Source of the DNA: Heloderma charlesbogerti
Lineage: Eukaryota; Chordata; Lepidosauria; Squamata; Helodermatidae
Length of the DNA stretch: 64,000 bases
NCBI GenBank assembly: GCA_026122225.1
Contig: JANEZZ010001860.1
Coordinates: 124,001 to 188,000, forward strand
Direction: 5' to 3'
The position numbers and the translations under genes were made by a program. This document shows positions 1-11,400 of the stretch, piece after piece. The notes under the pieces are model-generated. The model saw only the letters and a list, made by a program, of their open reading frames with translations, searched no databases and was not told the DNA's origin. Each line of letters begins with the position of its first letter. The stretch's first letter is position 1.

Positions 1-180
1 AGCCACGTATCCCCCATCTTGTAACTGTGCATTTGGTTTCTTTTTCCTAGGTGCAGAACTTGGCATTTTTCTCTATTAAATGTCATTCCATTGTTTTCTG
101 CCCAGCGCTCCAAGATCACTTTGAATTATGTTTCTGTCTTCCAGGGTATTAGCTATCCTGCCCAATTTTGTGTCAAAATA
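1..180 (-). mobile_element. CR1 LINE fragment (antisense)
   Basis: Matches 4,222-4,405 of the long CR1 copy in this window almost base for base (reverse transcriptase region, just after the catalytic motif), with a small internal deletion near 110. It is truncated by the window start and ends at an abrupt junction with L2-type sequence. Confidence 0.85.
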
Positions 181-740
181 GTTGCCATAGTAGCACAGAG
201 TGCCTTCTACCAGCCTCCACTGGTAGCTCAGCTATGCCCCTATCTGGACAGGGATAACCTGGCTGTAGCAGTCTATGCTCTGGTAACCTCCAAGTTATTG
301 CAGTGCACTCTGCGTGGGGCTGCTCTTGAAGACTTTTCAGAAGCTGCAGCTTGTGCAAAATATGACAGCCAGATTGACAGAAGGGACCCAAAGTTCTGAG
401 CATATAACACTGTTTCTGGCCTGCTTGCAAAAGCTGCCTGTATGTTTCTGAGCCCAATTCAAGGTGCTGATTTTAACCTGTAAAGCCTTACACGGCTCAG
501 GCCTGCAATAGCTGATGGAACACTTCTCCTAATATGAACCTACCTGGGCAGTATGATCAACATCTGAGGCTCTCCTCCAAGTGAGGCTCAGAGGGTGGCA
601 ACAAAGGAGAGGGCCTCCTTGGTGGTGGCCACTGATTTTTTAATGATCTCCCCAGGTTAAGCCTGTCCTCTACTCTCTAGGCATTTGACAGCATATGATG
701 GGGCTTTTAATGTTTTTATCAGGTCCCAGTATTTTATCGT
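180..740 (+). mobile_element. L2-type LINE 3' fragment
   Basis: Degenerate sense copy of the C-terminal part of an L2-type reverse transcriptase. The segment 'ttattgcagtgcactctgcg' and the following stretch parallel 9,430-9,500 of the longer copy (NALYVGLPLK...LQLVQNATARL). It contains frameshifts and stops and has no intact frame. Confidence 0.7.
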
Positions 741-1675
741 AACTGTTTTATTTATTTATTTAATTAATTTACATCCTGCCTTTCTACCAAAAAATGGCAC
801 TCAAGGCAGCTTACAGAATCAATTGAAATGAATTAGAACTATACATTAAAAAGCAATAAAAACCAAAAAAAATGATTAAAACAGCATCAAACCCCCAGAC
901 CCACTTATAGGTTAAAGACCTTCTTAAATAAAACCACCTTTGTCTGCCAGCAGAAGAACAGAGAAGGGGCCAACCTAGCCTCCTTCTGCAGGGATTTCCA
1001 CCACCTGGGAGCAGCCACTGAGAAGGCCCTCTCTCAGGTCACCACCAAACGCACCTCTGAAGCAGCAGTCTCAAAAGGAGGGCCTCTTCTGAAGATCTTA
1101 ACACCCAGGCAGGCTCAGGGAGAAGGCGGTCTTTCAGGCAGCCTGGTCCCAAGCCATATAGGGCTATATTGGCCATAACCAGCACTTTGAACTCTGCCCA
1201 GGAACCAACTGGTAGCCAGTGAAGCTGTTGTGACAAGGGAGTCACACTCTCCCTGTAACCAGCCTCTGTAAGCATTCTGGCTGCAGCTTTTTGGACCAGC
1301 TGAAGTTCCTGAACAGTTTTCAAAGGCAGCCCCACATAGAGCGTGCAGTCCAAATGGGATGGAAGGCATGCGTGACCACGGCCAGATCAGACTCCTCCAG
1401 GAATGGGCACAACTTCTGCACTAGCCTCAGCTGTGCAAACGCACTCCTGGCCACCGCCAAGACCTGGGCATCCCAGGTTCAGGGCCGAGTCCAAGAGTAC
1501 ATGCAAACGGCACGCCTGAGCCTTCAGGGGGAGCATAGCCCCACTCATCATAGGATGAGTCCCTATTCCCTGATCTGCCTTTCGACAGACCAAAAGCACC
1601 TCTGTCTTGTCTGGATTAAGCTTCAATTTGTTTCCCTCAGTTAGCCCATCACTGACATCAGGCACTGATTTAGGA
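741..1675 (-). mobile_element. L2-type LINE fragment (antisense)
   Basis: On the minus strand, frames at 1665-1387 (KLKLNPDKTEVLLV) and 1353-1039 (CTLYVGLPLKTVQELQLVQK, then LHWLP) are the palm/thumb and C-terminal region of an L2-type reverse transcriptase. The AT-rich 3' tail lies at 741-900. It is broken by frameshifts and sits tail to tail with the sense fragment on its left. Confidence 0.75.
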
Positions 1676-2888
1676 CCAGAACAGCCTCCTTGGATTTAGA
1701 TGGAGAGGACAGAGTTGGGTGTCTTGTGTAGGGAGACCCCTGAACTTTCAGGCAGGTAGAGATAAGTGTTCTGCCTTTGGGGGGTATTTTTTTTTTTACC
1801 TAAGGGGGGTAGGAGAAGTTTCCAATCAGGGAGGGGCAGTTTTAATCCACCCCCTTCAAATATATGTAGAGAAGCTGTATGTGTGTGTGTGTCCCCTTCC
1901 CACCATCACCATTTTGCTATTTGCCAGCTTCTGCCAACCCAGCATCCTGCAGGTGTGTTGGACTACAACTTCCATCTTCTGCCCATGTTGGCTGGCAATG
2001 ACTGCAGTTGTAGTCCAGCACATCTGCAGGATGCTAGGTTGGCGAAGGTGACTCGGAGCATGAGCTCTTTTTCTCTCTTTGGGGTGTTGTGTTTCATTCC
2101 TCCCCAAATTCTAGCCCACTTGAAACCAGGAGGATGTTATTCCTTTTTAGTTACTCTGGAATAAAAGCGCCTGGTCTGCTTCATTCCTGCATATGCCTCC
2201 CAATCCTAAATCCATTAGGCAGAAATAAGCCTCACCAGTTCCAGGAGGAGCAACTTCCACCAACAGGGGTTATTAGGATAGTGGCCTCTCCGTCTCCTGG
2301 AGTCTAGTTGCCTAGCAACTGCAAGGCCTAGTGGTCCAGGAGAAGGCTTTGTCAGAGCTTTCTCCATCATCAGTTACCCCATCTTGTTTGTCCCCAGGAG
2401 GGCACTAGGCGATGCTCAGAGCAAAGTGATACAAACCCTGGATGAGCACAAATCCCCATTCCAAAATCTTCCACCCCATTTGTAGGTAGCAAAATGGGGG
2501 GCAGGTGGGGGAGGATTTTACCAAATATTCTCCAAGGGGACAAAAATGTCCCAAGAGTTTTAGGGGGGGGGGAGCTTATCAGTTTTTTTTACCCATGTGA
2601 CTCGTGCCAGTTTTCCCCATAATGTAACAATTATGTTGTTGCTGTTGCCACCACTTGGAGCAGCAAGAGCAGCTACAAATAAAAAAAGTTCAGGGAGAGG
2701 GGGCAGGGGGGAAAGATGCTGCTGCCGTCACTAATTATCAACCCCCTTCCCAGAATCTACTGAGGAATGTTGGGATTCCCCAGAGAATATTCAGTAAAAT
2801 GGACCCTTTTTCTGGGGTGGAGGGGGAAGATTTCACAGCTGAAATTTTGCTTCTGAAAAATTTCAGTTCAGCTCTTCCTGCCCAAAGG
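1676..2888. other. Unassigned, with one palindromic MITE
   Basis: No gene is supported. The stretch has a T run near 1,790, a (tg)n patch near 1,881, the MITE at 1,930-2,046, G-rich runs at 2,495-2,575, and otherwise unrecognised sequence. Its 3' edge is the start of the L2-type endonuclease frame. Confidence 0.5.
1930..2046. mobile_element. Palindromic hAT-like MITE copy
   Basis: Arms of about 40 bp are inverted: the left contains 'gtgttggactacaact' and the right 'agttgtagtccagcac', bounded by ccaaccc and ggttgg. It is the same family as 17,081-17,215 and 53,563-53,682. Confidence 0.75.
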
Positions 2889-2889
2889 G

Positions 2890-3531
2890 AGTGAGATCAA
2901 TACCAGGTCTGTGGCCCATAAAACATCTCTCATCCATGACATGATCCTGGATGAGGGTGTGGACCTGGCATGTATTATGGAGACCTGGCTGGATGAAGTC
3001 GCTGCTCCCACTCTTGCAGCCGTCTGCCCAGCTGGATTTTCATATGCGCAGCAGCTGAGGGCTGGGGGTCAGGGAGGGGGAGTGGCTGTTATCTACCAGG
3101 AGGCCTTGGCCCTCACCAGACTCCCTCTCCAGGAGACCAGGGTTGCTGACTGCATGTACTGGAGGCTGGGCCCAAAGGGCAGTCTGGGGATTCTGCTCAT
3201 GTACCATCCACCCCGCTGCACGACAGACTCCCTGGACGAGGTGCTTGAGGTGGTCTCTGATTTGCATGTGCAGTCCCCTAACTTATTGGTGTTGGAGGAC
3301 TTCAATATACATTCAGAGGCCATCCTCTTGGGGGTGCCTCAGGACTTCATGGAGACCATGACTTCCTGGGAGCTGCGCCCTATTCCAACTGGGCCCACCC
3401 ATGTAGCTGGCCATGCGTTAGACCTTGTGTTTGTTTCCAGAGAGGTGGGGAGTGATCTGGAAATTGGGGGTATATCCACCATCCCCTTATCATGGTCAGA
3501 TCACTACCTGGTGGGCTTGGACTTCTTGGCT
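2890..3531 (+). mobile_element. L2-type LINE, 5' part (endonuclease)
   Basis: Frame 2911-3546 encodes an apurinic-type endonuclease segment: ACIMETWLDE near the start, GGGVAVIYQ, NLLVLEDFNIHS and a terminal SWSDHYLVG. These correspond to the exonuclease-endonuclease-phosphatase fold motifs of non-LTR elements. The element is cut after 'DHYLVGLDFLA' by the antisense CR1 at 3,532 and resumes at about 7,640. Confidence 0.85.
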
Positions 3532-3762
3532 AGAATCATAGAATAGTAGGGTTGGAAGGGGCCTACAAGGCCATCGAGTCCAACCCCCTGTTCAGTGCAG
3601 GAATCCAAGTCAGAGCATCCCTGACAAATGGCTGTCCAGCCTCGTCTTGAAGGCCTCCAGTGTAGGAGAGCCCACCGCCTCCCCAGGTAATTGGTTCCAT
3701 TGTCGTATTGCTCTAACAGTCAGGACGTTTTTCCTGATGTTCAGCCGGAATCTGGCTTCCTG

Positions 3763-6495
3763 TCACTTCAGCCCATTATTCCATGTCCTGCACTCTGGGA
3801 TGATCAAGAAGAGATCCTGGCCTTCTTCCCTGTGACAACCTTTCAAGTACTTGAAGAGTGCTATCATATCTCCCCTCAGACTTCTCTTCTCAAGGCTAGA
3901 CATGCCCACTTCTTTCAGTCTCTCTTCATAGGCCTTTGTTTCCAGTCCCCTGATCATCTTTGTTGCCCTCCTCTGAACCCTCTCCAGTTTGTCTGCATCC
4001 TTCTTAAAGTGTGGTCCCCAGAACTGGACACAGTACTCCAGATGAGGCCTAACCAGTGCTGAGTAGAGGGGAACTAGTACTTCCCGGGATTTGGAAGCGA
4101 TGCTTCTATGAATGCAGCCCAAAGGAGCATTTGCCTTTTTTGCAGCCACATCACATTGTTGGCTCATATTCAGCTTGTGATCGACAACAATTCCAAGATC
4201 CCTCTCGCTTGTAGCGTGGTTGAGCCACGTATCCCACATCTTGTAACTGTGCCTTTGGTTTCTTTTTCCTAGGTGCAGAACTTGGCATTTATCCCTATTA
4301 AATGTCATTCTGTTGTTTTCTGCCCAGCACTCCAGTCTATCCAGATCACTTTGAATTTTGTTTCTGTCTTCCAAAGTATTAGCTCTCCCGCCCAATTTGG
4401 TGTCATCTGCAAATTTGATCAGCATTCCCTGCACCTCCTCCTCCAAGTCATTCATAACAATGTTGAAGAGCACTGGGCCCAGGACTGAGCCCTGCGGTAC
4501 CCCACTCGTTACCTCTCCCCAGTTTGAGAAGGTACCATTGATAAGCACTCTTTGAGTCCAATTCTGTAGCCAACTGTGGATCCACCGGATCGTTGTTTCA
4601 TCTAGCCCACTTTGAGCTAGTTTGCTCATCAGGAGATCATGGGGCACTTTGTCGAAAGCTTTGCTGAAGTTGAGGTATATGATGTCTACAGCATTCCCAA
4701 GATCTACAAGGGAGGTTACTTGATCAAAAAATGAGATCAGATTTGTCTGGCAGAACTTGTTTTTGACAAATCCATGTTGGCTTCGAGTAATCACGGCATT
4801 GTTGTCAAGGGGCTTCCAGGTGGATTCCTTTATCATCTGCTCCAGAATTTTCCCAGGGATTGATGTCAGACTGACTGGTCTGTAGTTCCCAGGTTCCTCC
4901 TTTTTACCCTTTTTGAAGATAGGGACCACGTTAGCCCTCTTCCAGTCGTCTGGCACTTCCCCCGTCCTCCATGATTTCTCAAAGAGAATAGACAGCGGTT
5001 CTGAGAATTTTTCTGCCAGTTCCTTTATGACTCTAGGGTGCAGTTCATCTGGCCCTGGTGATTTGAACTCATTCAAAGGAATTAGGTGTTCCTTGACCAT
5101 ATGCCTATCGATCTCAAGCTGCAATCCTGCCCCTTCAGCCTGTACTTCACCTTTGCCAGGGGGGTCATAGACCCTCTTTTGGGAGAAGACTGAGCCAAAG
5201 TAGGAATTGAGCGCCTCTGCCTTTTCTTTGTCATCTGTTATTGTTTTGCCATCCTTATTTAATAGCTGAACCACCATTTCTTTCCTCTGCCTTTTACTAT
5301 GCACGTAGCTGAAGAAAGCCTTTTTGTTGTTTTTAGCATCCCTTGCTAACCTCAGCTCATTCTCAGCTTTAGCCTTCCTGACACCATCCCTGCAATTCTG
5401 TGCTACCTGCCTGGACTCTTCCTTTGTTCCTTGGCCTAATTTCCACTTCCTATATGTGTCCTTTTTTGTTTTCAGGTCATCCCTAAGCTTTTTGTGGAGC
5501 CACATTGGCTTCTTCTGTTGTCTTCCACCTTTTCTTCTTGTTGGAATTGTTTGTGATTGTGCCTTGAGAATTTCCTTTTTTAAAAGCTCCCACCCATCTT
5601 GGACTCCTTTTCTCGTCAGCGTCGCTTGCCATGGGACCTTACTGATCGTTGTTCTGAGTTTATTAAAATCAGCTTTCCTAAAATCCAGGGTACACGTTTG
5701 ACTACACTCAGCTTTTGCTTCCCTTAGAACCAAGAACTCAAGTGCAACATGGTCGCTTTCCCCCAGAGTTCCTTTAACTGCTACTTTATCCACTAAGTCA
5801 TCTCTGTTGGTTAGGATCAAGTCAAGGATAGCCGATCCTCTAGTTCCTTCCTCTACTTTCTGTAGGAGGAAGTTATCCGCCACACAAGTCAGGAATTTCC
5901 TGGAGGGGCCATGTTTTGCAGAATTTGTCTCCCAACAAATATCGGGGAAATTGAAGTCCCCCATTACTACTACATCATGCTTCCTTAAAACATTGGCTAT
6001 TTGCTTTTCAAAAGTTTCATCCTTGTCTTCTCCTTGATTGGGTGGCCGCCAGTAGACTCCGACCACCAGGTTCCTTTTATTCTTTGCTCCATTTATTTCA
6101 ACCCAGATGCTCTCGATGGGGCTACCAAGCTCATCCTCCTGTATTTCTGTGCAGAGATATGTATTTTTCACATACAGTGCAACCCCACCTCCCTTTCTGT
6201 TCCTCCTGTTCTTTTTGGACAAGTTATATCCTTCAATTGCTGTATTCCAGTCATGAGAGTCATCCCACCAAGTCTCAGTTATACCTATCAAGTCCTAATT
6301 TCCCTCTTGTATTAAGAGTTCAAGTTTGTTCTGTTTGTTTCCCATACTCTGGGCATTAGTATATAGACATCGAAGACCATGTGCTTCATAGTCCGGCTTT
6401 CTTCCTACATGTTTCTGAAGACTATTATTGGGCGCTATCAGAGCTGTTCTCTCCGTTGCAGTGCATGCGCCTACGTCCATTGTTACCCCCAACAT
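3763..6495 (-). pseudogene. CR1 ORF2 (endonuclease / reverse transcriptase) with one in-frame TAG
   Basis: Reads from the ATG at 6495 through CLYTNAQSMGNKQNKLE to a TAG at 6297-6295, then continues in the same frame as an 842-residue open frame. That frame holds the endonuclease (GITETWWDDSHDW, GGGVALYVKN, VVVMGDFNFPD, GESDHV) and the reverse transcriptase: FKSPGPDELHPRVIKEL, NYRPVSLTSI, DFSKAFDKVP-type motif A (here NFSKAFDKVP), GVPQGSVLGP, and FADD at the catalytic site. The C-terminal domain follows (EYCVQFWGPH, RRATKMIRGLE). Except for the stop the frame is undamaged, so the copy is young. The identical stop is present in copy 2. Confidence 0.85.
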
Positions 6496-6518
6496 TACAT
6501 CTTCCTTCCCCGTAGGAT

Positions 6519-7517
6519 TCAGTTTAAAGCCCTCCTGATGAAGTTCTTCATGCTGTGGCCAAACACATTCTTCCCATCATTTGTGAGGTGCAACCCATCC
6601 CTAGCCAGCAGCCCATCTTCCAGGAAGTATAGCCTGTGGTCCCAGAATCCAAATCTCTCTCGTCGGCACCACCTTCGTAGCCAGTCATTCACCTGGAGTA
6701 TTTTTCGTTCCCTTTCTATCCCTCTTCTAACTACTGGAAGGATGGATGAGAAAACTATCTGGGCCCCAAAGTTCTTGAATTTCCTTCCCAAAGCTTCAAA
6801 GTCTGACGTGATCTCTTCGTAGCTCCACTTGGCGGTATCATTTGTTCCCACATGGATGAGAAGAAAGGGATACCTGTCAGTGGGCTTTATGAGTGCAGGC
6901 AACCTTTCAGTCACGTCTCTAATCTGTCCTCCCGGGAGACAACATACCTGGCGAGTCCACGGGTCTTTGCGACATACTTGGGTCTCGATCCCACGCAGCA
7001 AGGAGTCTCCCACTACTACCACTCTTCTCTTCTTCTTCTTGTAGGCCTGGGTTTCATCGCCTCTGTTTGACTGACCTTCAGCCTCTTGCTCACTCTCATG
7101 CAGGTTCCACTGTGATTCTTCCTCTGCAGGCTGCCCTCCAGTCTCATCCGCAAGTACCTGGAATCGGTTCCACAGCTCCACTGCTTCCACTGGTGCAGTG
7201 GTGTCTAGTTCTTCTTCTCCTGTCACCCTTTTCCATGGAGTATTCTCTACTCCATTTTTCTTCACCTCAGCATTTCCCACTGCCTCATCTTGCTGTTGCT
7301 CTTCAAGCTTCTGGTCTTCCCTTTGCTGCTGTAGTTCCCCCATTCTGTCCAAGAACTCTTTGTGTTCTCTTATTCCCCGGAGGGTCGACAGTCGCCGCTC
7401 CAGTCCACTTACTTTTTCTTCCAGCAGCGTGATCAACTTGCACTTGTTGCAGGTGTAGGCCATGTTGTTCTCAGGCAAGAAAACAAACATTGCACACACC
7501 TTGCAGGTCACCACCAC
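6519..7517 (-). CDS. CR1 ORF1 protein with zinc-finger, coiled coil and SGNH esterase
   Basis: Intact 332-residue frame. The N-terminus has paired cysteines (CKVC, then CNKC 15 residues later), a zinc-binding pattern, then a heptad-rich coiled coil (LLEEKVSGLERRL), a Gln/Glu-rich linker, and an esterase of the SGNH hydrolase type: GDSLLRG (block I, Ser nucleophile), HVGTND (block III) and DGLHLT (block V, Asp/His). CR1 ORF1 proteins are known to carry such an esterase; its role in retrotransposition is unsettled. It lies directly upstream of ORF2 on the same strand. The true start may be some codons upstream, because copy 2 begins MEGQDSPV before the shared VVTCKVC. Confidence 0.88.
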   Translation of the reverse strand: MVVTCKVCAMFVFLPENNMAYTCNKCKLITLLEEKVSGLERRLSTLRGIREHKEFLDRMGELQQQREDQKLEEQQQDEAVGNAEVKKNGVENTPWKRVTGEEELDTTAPVEAVELWNRFQVLADETGGQPAEEESQWNLHESEQEAEGQSNRGDETQAYKKKKRRVVVVGDSLLRGIETQVCRKDPWTRQVCCLPGGQIRDVTERLPALIKPTDRYPFLLIHVGTNDTAKWSYEEITSDFEALGRKFKNFGAQIVFSSILPVVRRGIERERKILQVNDWLRRWCRRERFGFWDHRLYFLEDGLLARDGLHLTNDGKNVFGHSMKNFIRRALN

Positions 7518-7634
7518 TGGAGAGTCTTGTCCTTCTTTTCCCTTTTTGTGTCTAGCTTTGTGATTGTTCTAGACTAGCCTGTGCCTGCTCCTCTACTCAG
7601 TAGAGGTTAAAAGGAGAGTCCCACTGGTGTGAAA

Positions 7635-10007
7635 GTGTGTGTTACAAGACAAATAAATGGAAAAAAGTTAGTTAAAATAATAATGTTAGGGGCCTCCCCC
7701 TTGACCTCCCCTGGCCAACTCCTGTTTGCTCCCCCTGTTCCACAACCCCTCCGCAGGGGTGGAGGACCCATTAAGATGTTCTCCCCCAGGTGTCTTATGG
7801 ATCCAAATGGATTCCTGACTGCGCTTGGGGATTCTTTGGCGCACGCAAACGGCCACTTGGTCGAGACCCTGGTGGATGGCTGGAATGCTGCAATCACCGG
7901 GGCATTAGACTGGGTGGCTCCAAAATGCCCTCTCCCCCTGAGCAGAGCTCAGACTGCACCATGGTTCACCCCACAGTTGCAAACTCTAAAGCAGGAGGTG
8001 AGACGGCTAGAGCGCCGGTGGCGGAAATCTCACTCCGAAGACAATCGGACACGGGTAAGAGATGTAGCTTCAGCCTACCACGTGGCAGTAAGAGCAGCAA
8101 AAAAGAATGTTTATGCTGCCTCTATCGCATCTGCAGAGTGCTGTCTCAGGAGGCTGTTCCAAGTGGTCCGGAACCTGGTCAGTCCAGTTGTTCCGGAACC
8201 AATGGTGCATTCTAAGGCCTCCTGTGATGAGTTTGCAAAGCACTTTGCAGATAAAATCAACTGGATCCAGAGTGCTATTTTGTGCACTGTGGATAGTTAC
8301 TGAACGAGGGGCAGCTAGTGGCAGACCAGTTGTGTGGGATCGGTTCCAGCTTCTTCCTTTGGAGGAAGTGAACAAGGTGCTTTCTTTAAGGCCAACCACC
8401 TGCTTACTTGATCCTTGCCCATCTTGGCTTATTATGAGCTACAGGGAGAGACTTAGGGACGGGATCAAGGCAGTGGTGACCGCCTCCCTTGAGGAGGGAG
8501 TGATGCCATCAGTCCTCAAGGAGGCGGTGATAAGACCACTGTTAAGCCCTCCTTGGATCCCCAAGACTTGACCAACTTTCGCCTGGTCTTGAATCTGCCA
8601 TTTTGGGGCAAGGTGATTGAGTGGGTGGTGGCTTTGCAGTTGCAGGCACACTTGGAAGAAGCCGATCGTCTGAATCCATTTCAATCGGGCTTCAGGCCTG
8701 GGCATGGGACAGAAACAGACTTGATGGATGATATGGGAAGGGCTCTGGATAGGGGCGAATGCTCCTTCCTTGTTCTCCTTGATCTCTCAGCAGCTTTTGA
8801 TACTGTCGACCACGGTATCCCCCTGGACCACCTGGAGGGGTTGGGCATAGGGGACATTGTATTATGGTGGTTCCGTTCCTTCCTCTCTGGCAGGTACCAG
8901 AGGGTAGCTCTGAGGGAGGAGACTTCTGACCCTTGGCTGCTCACTTGCGGGATGCCACAGGGTTCTATTCTCTCCCCAATGTTATTTAACATCTGTGTGA
9001 AGCTGCTGGGGGCTGTCATGAAGAGGTTTGGGGTGCAGTGTCACCAATACGCGGATGACACGCAACTCTACCTCTCATTTAAATCCTCACCAAGGTTGGC
9101 TGTAGAAAGCCTGTCCAGGTGTCTGGAGTCAGTGAGTGGCTGGATGGAAAGGACTAAGCTGAAACTGAACCCTGACAAAACCAAAGTACTTTTTGTGGAA
9201 GGGGAGGTTGACCTGGTGTTCAGTGGGGTGCGGCTGCCCCTGAAGGGCCAGACCTGCAGTCTGGGGGTCATTTTAGACTCCCAGCTGTCCATGGAGGCTC
9301 AGGTGTCAACTGCGACTGTGAGCTGGACAGCGCTGTACCAACTCCATCTGATACGGCAGCTGCACCCCTCCTCCCTAACCATCTGCTCCCATCAGTAGAT
9401 CATGCCCTGGTCTCCTCTCACCTAGACTACGGTAATGCGCTCTACGTGGGGTTGCCCTTGAAGATCGTTCAGACGTTGCAGCTGGTGCAGAATGCGACAG
9501 CCCGCCTGATTAAAGGCAGCCATAGGCGAGACTACATCACTCCAGTGCTGAAGGAATTGCACTGGTTACCAGTTGTTTTCAAGGCCCAAGTCAAGGTGTT
9601 GGCATTGACCTTTAAAACCCTATATGGTTCTGACCCAGTCTATCTTAAGGAGCGCCTCGAACAACACCAGGGATGCCACTCCATGAGATTGGCCTCGGTA
9701 GGCCTTCTGTCTGTCCCATCAGGCTGGTGAGGACTAGTGAGAGGGCCTTTTCTGTGGTGGCCCCCACTCTGTGGAAATCCCTCTCTAGTGACCACAGCCA
9801 TGCTCCGTTTGATGAGCTTCCACCAGGCTTTAAAAACCTGGCTGTTCAGGCGGGCATTTGGGGTGGGTTCAGATTTTTTAGAGCAGTGTTTTGTTATGTT
9901 TTTTTGTTCACCTGATTATGTAAATGTGTTATTAGTATTGTATGCCGCCTAGAGTGGCCAGGTAGGCAGCCAGATGGGTGGCTAATAAATCTAATAAATA
10001 AAATAAA
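7635..10007 (+). mobile_element. L2-type LINE, 3' part (reverse transcriptase and tail)
   Basis: Continuation of the element split by CR1 copy 1. Frame 7629-8303 carries the connector region; frame 8553-9398 carries the reverse transcriptase: NFRLVLNLPFWGKVIEWVV, NPFQSGFRPGHGTET, LLDLSAAFDTVDH, GMPQGSILSP and YADDTQLYL (catalytic). Frame 9446-9730 continues with LQLVQNATARLIKG and LHWLPV. Frameshifts near 8,300, 8,550 and 9,395 break the ORF. The 3' end (TTGTATGCCGCCTAGAGTGG, then taataaa repeats) is a typical L2-type tail. Confidence 0.88.
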
Positions 10008-10384
10008 TGCAAGGTGAAAAGGGCAGGGGTAAAGTCACAAGGATGGGAGGTAGGCAAGAGTCAGAGGTCAGCAAAAAAGCGGGCCTTTGTGTGTTTGACC
10101 AATGAAAGCCAGACTAGGACCCCAAAGGTTGTGGGGCTATTTTTTCATATATTTATTAAAAGTATTTATAAATTACTTTTCTGCCCACCCGCGCCCTCAA
10201 AGCGATGTGCAGTTTGAAACAATACAATAACACAATGAAATCACAACAGGATAAGAACAGAAACAACACATTAAAAAAGCATGCCAAATGCAGAGAGCTT
10301 CGGCTATGGGGCGGTATAGAAATGTAATAAATAATAAAAACAATATTGAAATCCATGAAAGTCCTGGTGAAAGAGTACAGCAAC
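10008..10384. other. Unassigned plus LINE/SINE-type tail (antisense)
   Basis: 10,008-10,140 is unrecognised. 10,141-10,345 is AT-rich and ends with 'agcttcggctatggggcggt' followed by atagaaatgtaataa. The same tail type recurs at 11,302-11,400, 23,215-23,290, 30,470-30,530 and 62,350-62,415 in either orientation. I do not assign a family name. Confidence 0.5.
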
Positions 10385-10496
10385 CTCCCTCAACCTGGTG
10401 CCCTCCAGATGTGTTGGACTACAACTCTCAGAAACCACTGGCTGGATTATGGGAGTTGTAGTCCAACACATCTGGAGGGCACCAGGTAGGGGAAGG
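10385..10496. mobile_element. Palindromic hAT-like MITE copy
   Basis: Inverted arms 'ccagatgtgttggactacaa' and its complement flank a short centre around 10,435. The ends are cctcaacctgg and ccaggtagggga. Confidence 0.8.
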
Positions 10497-10905
10497 CCGC
10501 AATACAATTTTTACTACTGTTCGAAAACTTGCTAGGGATGGAGCCAACCTGAACTCCCTCAGGAGGGAGTCTGAAAGCGGGGGTGCTGGTTCGGAAAAGA
10601 CCCTGCCTTGTGTATCCACCAAACTACCCTCCCTTGGTAGTGGGACATACAACAGGGCCTCAGATGAATATCACAGATTGATTACAGGCAGTCTGATATG
10701 GGAGGAGGCAGTCCTTCAGATAACCTGGCCCCAAGCCATTGAAGGCTGTAAACATCAATACCAGCACCTTCAGTTGGGCTCAGGAACAAAATGGAAGCCA
10801 ATGTAGTTGATTTCAAGATTTGTGATATATGATCTCTACAGCATATGACAAGCAGCAGCAGTCTGGCCACTGCATTTTGCATTAGCCATCGTTATATGGT
10901 CTAGC
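10497..10905 (-). mobile_element. L2-type LINE fragment (antisense)
   Basis: The minus strand encodes the C-terminal L2-type region in broken frames (ARLLLVICCRDHISQIL near 10,865). Phrases such as 'ggccccaagccatt' recur at 20,860 in another antisense copy. No intact frame. Confidence 0.55.
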
Positions 10906-11400
10906 CCCCCGCCCCCACATGAATGCAGGAGTCTTGACTCCAACCTACTGCTACACAGTTAAACCAACCCCTGAGAACCCCATCCACTGCTCTAACGCCA
11001 TAGCCTTACTAAGCTACCTCTCCATAGTGAAATGTGCAGAGCTAAGTCAGACCCTCACCAAATAAAACATTGCAGCTATAAGCCAGAGCTAAGAACTCAG
11101 AAGTTCATTCAAAAACTGCAAAAGAGCCAGCAGGAAAAGAGGGAGATGGAGGTAGGAAATGCCTCCTTGCCTCTTCCTAGAAAAAAATCACGAGAAAGTG
11201 ACCACCTCAGGAGGGAAGCCTCCCTTTTCAGAAAATCACACAGGTTTGTTTTGTTTTTCATAGAGAAGCCAATGCGCAGAAGGCACTGATGAAAGGGGGG
11301 TGGTATTCATTTTGTTCATTTCTATACCGCTCAACAGCAAAAGCTCTCTGAGCGGTTCACAAAAACAGAATATAACATCTATAACATACAAAAATTTAAA
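10906..11400. other. Unassigned, with a LINE/SINE-type tail at the right
   Basis: 10,906-11,300 shows nothing recognisable. 11,302-11,400 is an antisense repeat tail ('tttctataccgctcaacagc', then gagcggttcacaaaaac). Confidence 0.45.

Larger units (their letters stand above)
3532..7634 (-). mobile_element. Near-full-length CR1 LINE (copy 1)
   Basis: A 4.1-kb non-LTR retrotransposon on the minus strand. ORF1 (7517-6519) and ORF2 (about 6495-3763) are in the CR1 order, and the 3' terminus at 3,532-3,545 carries the ATTCTATGATTCT-type octamer repeats characteristic of CR1. The 5' limit is set by where similarity to copy 2 (57,935-62,062) stops, at the block containing tttcacaccagtggg. It is inserted in an L2-type element. 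Confidence 0.93.

Noticed and set aside
5324..5701. Plus-strand frames inside CR1 copy 1 (and minus-strand frames inside copy 2)
   Set aside because: They are antisense shadows of the ORF2 frame; hydrophobic-looking stretches arise from complementing Lys/Glu-rich codons.
3763..6291. A host-derived (domesticated) reverse-transcriptase gene
   Set aside because: The frame belongs to a complete CR1 element with ORF1, 3' UTR and terminal repeats, and a near-identical copy exists at 57,935. Nothing suggests domestication.
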